DNA of 64,000 nt from Solibacter sp039934035 (lineage in GTDB: Bacteria > Acidobacteriota > Terriglobia > Bryobacterales > Bryobacteraceae): positions 3,918 to 67,917 of the forward strand of contig JBDTMZ010000048.1 of the NCBI GenBank assembly GCA_039934035.1. The letters are read 5' to 3'. The notes beneath the pieces were generated by a model. That model did not search any database. It was not told where the DNA came from and saw only the letters and a program-made list of their open reading frames with translations. Below are positions 61,055-64,000 of the stretch, piece by piece. Numbering within the stretch: position 1 is the stretch's first letter; the number at the start of each line of letters is the position of its first letter. Made by a program: the position numbers and the translations under genes.

Positions 61055-61689
61055 CGAGAGACACGTGTGGCTTGAGACGTTGCGGCGGCCGGGGCATTCG
61101 GGTGTTTGCCGCGCGTATTCCGGCCGCCGATGGTTTGGAAGAGATCTACAATGATGCAGGGCTGCGCTTATTACCTTGAGCGCGACGAACATCCGCTGTT
61201 TCGATCCATCTTCCTCTGTATCCGCAAGAGCCGGCGAAGAGTGCTATCCGGCCCCGGCGGGTGTGATCCGTTCGAACGGAAGATCCTTCTGCCGTCGTCC
61301 TGCTCAGTGAGGGACGAGCGTGAGGCCAATTAAGGCTACAGAAGGTCAGTACCACCGAATGGTGCAACGCATACTGGCCAGTATGAAAACTTGTTGCGAC
61401 TGTGCGAGTGGTGCGCACAGCCTCCTACAACTCGAACCTAACATGCGCGGGGCGCGGAGTTGACGGGCGATTGCGGCTAAGTGATTGACGGGGAACGGCA
61501 AAAAATATTTCCATTCGCGGTGACGGTTAAAACCCGAACCGCCTGACCGCCAGCACCTCATCAGCCGCCAGCCAGGTGCGCCACCCCCTGGTCACCGAAC
61601 GGGACGAAAGTCTTTCTTTGTAAGATCGGGTCTTGGTGAGCGACTTCGTAAGATCGAATGCAGTTAGACGAAGCAGAGACCTGACGTGT
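61055..61689. other. non-coding or decayed stretch before the sigma factor
   Basis: About 635 bp with short open frames on both strands but none with a recognisable domain, codon pattern or ribosome-binding site. A fragment at 61070-61179 could be the end of a lost gene. The 9-bp direct repeat GTAAGATCG at 61620-61628 and 61648-61656, 28 bp apart, lies just upstream of the sigma gene and is the best candidate for a control site. Confidence 0.45.
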
Positions 61690-62172
61690 ATGGAACTGGA
61701 GGAGATCGTCGAAGCCCATGCTGGCATGGTGCGTCGCATCGCTACTGTTTACGAACGTCACCCGGACAGGGTCGACGATTTAGTGCAGGACGTCTGGATC
61801 GCCGTTTGGCAGGCCCTGCCACGCTTGAACTGCCAAGGCAACTTGAAACCCTACATTGCCCGTATCACCCAGAATATCTGCGTTACCCATATTCGGCGCG
61901 CTCTCATCCGGCAGACCCATTCGCTGAGCGACACGTTGCCAGACCCGGCGCCGGCTCCCGATCAGGCAACGGGGCAAGCCATGGAGTTGGCCCGCCTGAT
62001 CCGGGCTGTGCGCAGCCTGCCTGACAATCTCAAGATGGTAGTCAGCCTATATCTCGAGGAAATGCCCATCAAAGACATCGCCCTTGCACTGGGAATCAGC
62101 GAAAACAACGCCTCTGTGCGCCTGCACCGGGCCAAAGCCGCAATCACGCTCACCTTGGGAGATGCTTCATGA
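61690..62172 (+). CDS. ECF-type RNA polymerase sigma factor
   Basis: 160 residues from ATG 61690 (an upstream in-frame start at 61633 would add 19 residues and is less likely). Region 2 contains HPDRVDDLVQDVWIAVWQALPRL and NICVTHIRRALIRQ; region 4 contains LPDNLKMVVSLYLEEMPIKDIALALGISENNASVRLHRAKAAI, a clear HTH for the -35 element. No region 3, as in ECF sigmas. The stop overlaps the next start by 4 nt (ATGA), as sigma and anti-sigma genes often do. Confidence 0.9.
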   Translation: MELEEIVEAHAGMVRRIATVYERHPDRVDDLVQDVWIAVWQALPRLNCQGNLKPYIARITQNICVTHIRRALIRQTHSLSDTLPDPAPAPDQATGQAMELARLIRAVRSLPDNLKMVVSLYLEEMPIKDIALALGISENNASVRLHRAKAAITLTLGDAS

Positions 62173-62762
62173 ATTCCTCGCCTTCCCCCGATCCGCTCGT
62201 CGCACTTTGGCGGACCGCACCAAAGCCCGACACGCAACATCTTCTGCAGGATCTGCACCGCCTCAGGCGGATGCATCAACGGCTTGAGCGGATGGTTGTC
62301 GCCATGCTGTGCGCTGTCTCCGTCCTCCTCATCCTTGCAGAGGCGACCGGCCGCATCGCGACGCATGGCATCCTGAGTGTGATCTGGATGCTTGGTCTCG
62401 CGATCGGCGTGGCCCGGCAAAAGTTCGCCCGGCATGACCGAATCGATGCTCTGGCCCTCGACACGGTCAGCCTGCTGAAATATATGCTCGCGCGAGCAAA
62501 GAGCGACCTCTTCATCGCCCGATGTCTCTATGCAGGCGTTCCCTGCGGTGCATTGGTTGGAACTCTTGCAGCCAAGATCATCGGCATCGGCGCATCAAGA
62601 GCGGCCATCGCCGCCCATCCGCAACTTCAACCGATCCTGACGTATGCCGGTTTGGCAGTTCTGATCATCATGGTGGTAACGGGTGTCATCCTGGCACGTT
62701 CAAGGCGTCTCCAGGTGAAGGCGCTTACGGAAAAACTGAGATCGGTCGAAGCCGGGCAGTAA
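62169..62762 (+). CDS. membrane protein coupled to the sigma factor, possible anti-sigma
   Basis: 197 residues. A cytoplasmic N-terminus of about 40 residues (with LLQDLHRLRRMHQRLERM helix) precedes about four helices (roughly 42-60, 64-82, 118-142 and 157-178). No zinc-binding anti-sigma motif (HxxxCxxC) is present, so if it restrains the sigma factor it belongs to a different anti-sigma type. Position and start overlap are the reason for the suggestion. Confidence 0.6.
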   Translation: MNSSPSPDPLVALWRTAPKPDTQHLLQDLHRLRRMHQRLERMVVAMLCAVSVLLILAEATGRIATHGILSVIWMLGLAIGVARQKFARHDRIDALALDTVSLLKYMLARAKSDLFIARCLYAGVPCGALVGTLAAKIIGIGASRAAIAAHPQLQPILTYAGLAVLIIMVVTGVILARSRRLQVKALTEKLRSVEAGQ

Positions 62763-62840
62763 GATTTCGCGCGGCGGCGCGACTGATCACTGTCGGCACA
62801 TCGAAAGTGGCCGCACAATCCGTGTTTTTCTGGAGAAATC

Positions 62841-63041
62841 ATGCTAGACCAACGCCGCACACACGTCATCGTTGCCTTATGCACAAGCTGCGCTCTGATC
62901 GCTTTTTCCGTCTACCAACGTTATCGCGCGGTCACCGTACCAGGGGTCGCGTTTTACTGCGCGGCGGCCCTCATTTGCTTGATGTCCGTATTCTACGCCT
63001 TGTTTCGCCACAAGGGATGCCGAAGCAAGCCGGTCCGTTAG
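62841..63041 (+). CDS. small two-helix membrane protein
   Basis: 66 residues from ATG 62841, with TGGAGAA 5 nt upstream. Two hydrophobic helices (about 9-25 and 33-55) and a basic C-terminus. It is third in the sigma-factor operon order, 78 bp after the previous gene. Function unknown. Confidence 0.55.
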   Translation: MLDQRRTHVIVALCTSCALIAFSVYQRYRAVTVPGVAFYCAAALICLMSVFYALFRHKGCRSKPVR

Positions 63042-63105
63042 CGAGCCCTCGTGCGCAGGGTTCGTTTGGTGCTGGAGATCGGGGCCGTTGGCCGGGGCGG
63101 CTCCC

Positions 63106-63408
63106 TATCCCGGTAGTCTACTAGAGGTGGCCAACATCCTGGAAATGGGCGTAAGACGCGGCCGCCATGACGCCGCTTTTCGAGACTCCACTCTGGCCGA
63201 TCTCGCGCTCCTGCCAATCAGCATCGATGCCGAGACCGACCGGCAGGCGTGGGGAACCACGCTCCAACTGTCGGAGCGCCATCGCCTTACGTTGTACGAG
63301 GCTGCGTACCTGGAACTCGCGCTGCGGCGCCGACTGCCGCTCGGGTCTCTCGACCGGGATCTACTCGGCGCCGCGCAGGCCGAAGGGGTGGCCGCTAAAG
63401 GCGCGGGC
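63106..63408 (+). pseudogene. vapC remnant, PIN-domain C-terminal part
   Basis: The frame reads LLEVANILEMGVRRGRH, then LLPISIDAETDRQAWG and LSERHRLTLYEAAYLELALRRRLPLGSLDRDLLGAAQAEGV, the second half of a VapC of the type with LEVANVL and LTxYDAAYLELA motifs. The N-terminal strand carrying the first catalytic Asp is missing upstream, and a stop in other frames precedes. The catalytic Asp position in LYEAAYLE is replaced by Glu. Dead toxin remnant. Confidence 0.65.
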
Positions 63409-63615
63409 CCAACGCGGCAAACGAACCTACGGTGGCAGGCAGCGTCCACGACGCGTTGGCTGGGGCCCGGGATGAGTTCGCGGGCCGCCCATCTTACGAC
63501 AGATGCAATATTTCAAAGCGGTTCGGCGGTAATGCACGTCCCAGCCTTCCACGCTGAGCGATTGAAGGGACGCACTGGCTTTCTGCTCAATCGGAATCTG
63601 CGAACCTCGACGGAG

Positions 63616-63989
63616 ATGTGCCTGCCCGGCGGCGACAATGCGAGTGTGGATATTGCAAAGCTCCGGGACTACTGCCTCGATCCGCAGAATACTCGCGGCC
63701 GCCATAAGGCCAGAGTTTTTGCCTCCATTCTGGGGCTGGCGCAAGCTGACGCCGAGTTTCTCCGGTCCACACTGCTTCGGGCGGCGCGAGAGGCCGAGGC
63801 GGTGGCTGGCATGCCTGATGAATATGGCGACCGCTTCACCGTCGATTTTGAACTGAATCGAGGGGATCGGCGGGCGACCGTCCGCAGTGCCTGGATTGTG
63901 CTGCGGGGCGAGAGTGCGCGCCGAGGTTGACGAGTTGTTTTGTACTACCTGAACTATGCACGACGCCCGACGCAGCGGTAGTTGGCTGA
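63616..63989 (+). pseudogene. DUF6883 protein gene with 3' frameshift
   Basis: From ATG 63616 the frame reads LPGGDNASVDIAKLRDYCLDPQNTRGRHKARVFASILGL, then EYGDRFTVDFEL and ATVRSAWIVLRGES, matching DUF6883-type proteins. These usually end in R-L-T-S-C-F/Y-V-L. That ending is present (RLTSCFVLPEL from 63924) but in another frame: an extra GC pair in GTGCGCGCC at about 63915-63921 shifts the frame and stops it at 63928-63930. ATGs at 63472 and 63532 are alternative starts. Confidence 0.6.
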
Positions 63990-64000
63990 AGCCTGACACC

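Noticed and set aside
61146..61418. 90-residue minus-strand open frame before the sigma gene
   Set aside because: No domain, no ribosome-binding site and Arg/Ser/Thr-biased composition.

Overview
The window reads as a piece of a high-GC, Gram-negative chromosome from the Acidobacteriota, most likely of the Solibacter/Bryobacter type. This is inference from gene style, not from a marker gene: a PadR regulator next to a giant duplicated permease of the acidobacterial ADOP type, many secreted TPR/FecR/caspase proteins, a kinase fused to a sulfatase-modifying-factor fold, and heptamer-flanked intergenic repeats. No rRNA, tRNA, CRISPR array, prophage or intact insertion sequence was seen. Almost every base to about 61 kb is coding, with many 1-4 nt start/stop overlaps that mark operons.

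Layout. 0-6.4 kb: edge of a membrane protein, two MacB/FtsX-like permeases, an ABC-F (Uup-like) ATPase and a secreted esterase. 6.7-10.1 kb (minus): an lpdA-lipB-E2 operon for lipoylated 2-oxoacid dehydrogenase. 10.1-13.6 kb: a vapBC-type toxin-antitoxin pair, an exported POTRA protein, a hicB with a broken hicA, and trmJ. 13.7-18.3 kb: a secreted S1/P1 nuclease and an xdhC-mocA-AsmA-like operon. 18.3-25.5 kb: lhgO, a LolC/E-type permease with lysS, a GT2 glycosyltransferase, a methyltransferase, bactofilin and a tandem UspA. 26-34 kb: M19 dipeptidase, FecR/WW-rich protein, RNase R overlapping an FGE-fold protein, and a zinc-ribbon membrane protein paired with a site-2 protease. 34.1-39.2 kb (minus): a nucleoside salvage operon (pyrimidine-nucleoside phosphorylase, CNT transporter, purine-nucleoside phosphorylase, cytidine deaminase, exported amidohydrolase). 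39.5-41.3 kb: Mrp, higBA and an orphan Phd antitoxin. 41.3-49 kb: a complete RND adaptor plus two-pump operon without its outer-membrane channel. 49-52.4 kb: CDGSH protein, ADOP permease and PadR. 52.6-60.9 kb: a kinase, DUF4384, TPR and caspase cluster. 60.9-64 kb: a non-coding stretch with a G-quadruplex-capable tract, an ECF sigma factor with two small membrane proteins, and decayed vapC and DUF6883 genes.

The strongest candidate for an undescribed system is 52597-60879: a membrane Ser/Thr kinase fused to an FGE-like sensor fold, an exported DUF4384 protein, an exported caspase-fold peptidase with an intact His/Cys dyad and two exported TPR-rich proteins. The second is a dispersed element of about 150 bp, bounded by inverted heptamer tracts, present here in two opposite-facing copies (about 23034-23191 and 52411-52575). 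Toxin-antitoxin loci are unusually dense, and at least three are decayed (hicA, the Phd partner toxin, vapC at 63 kb).
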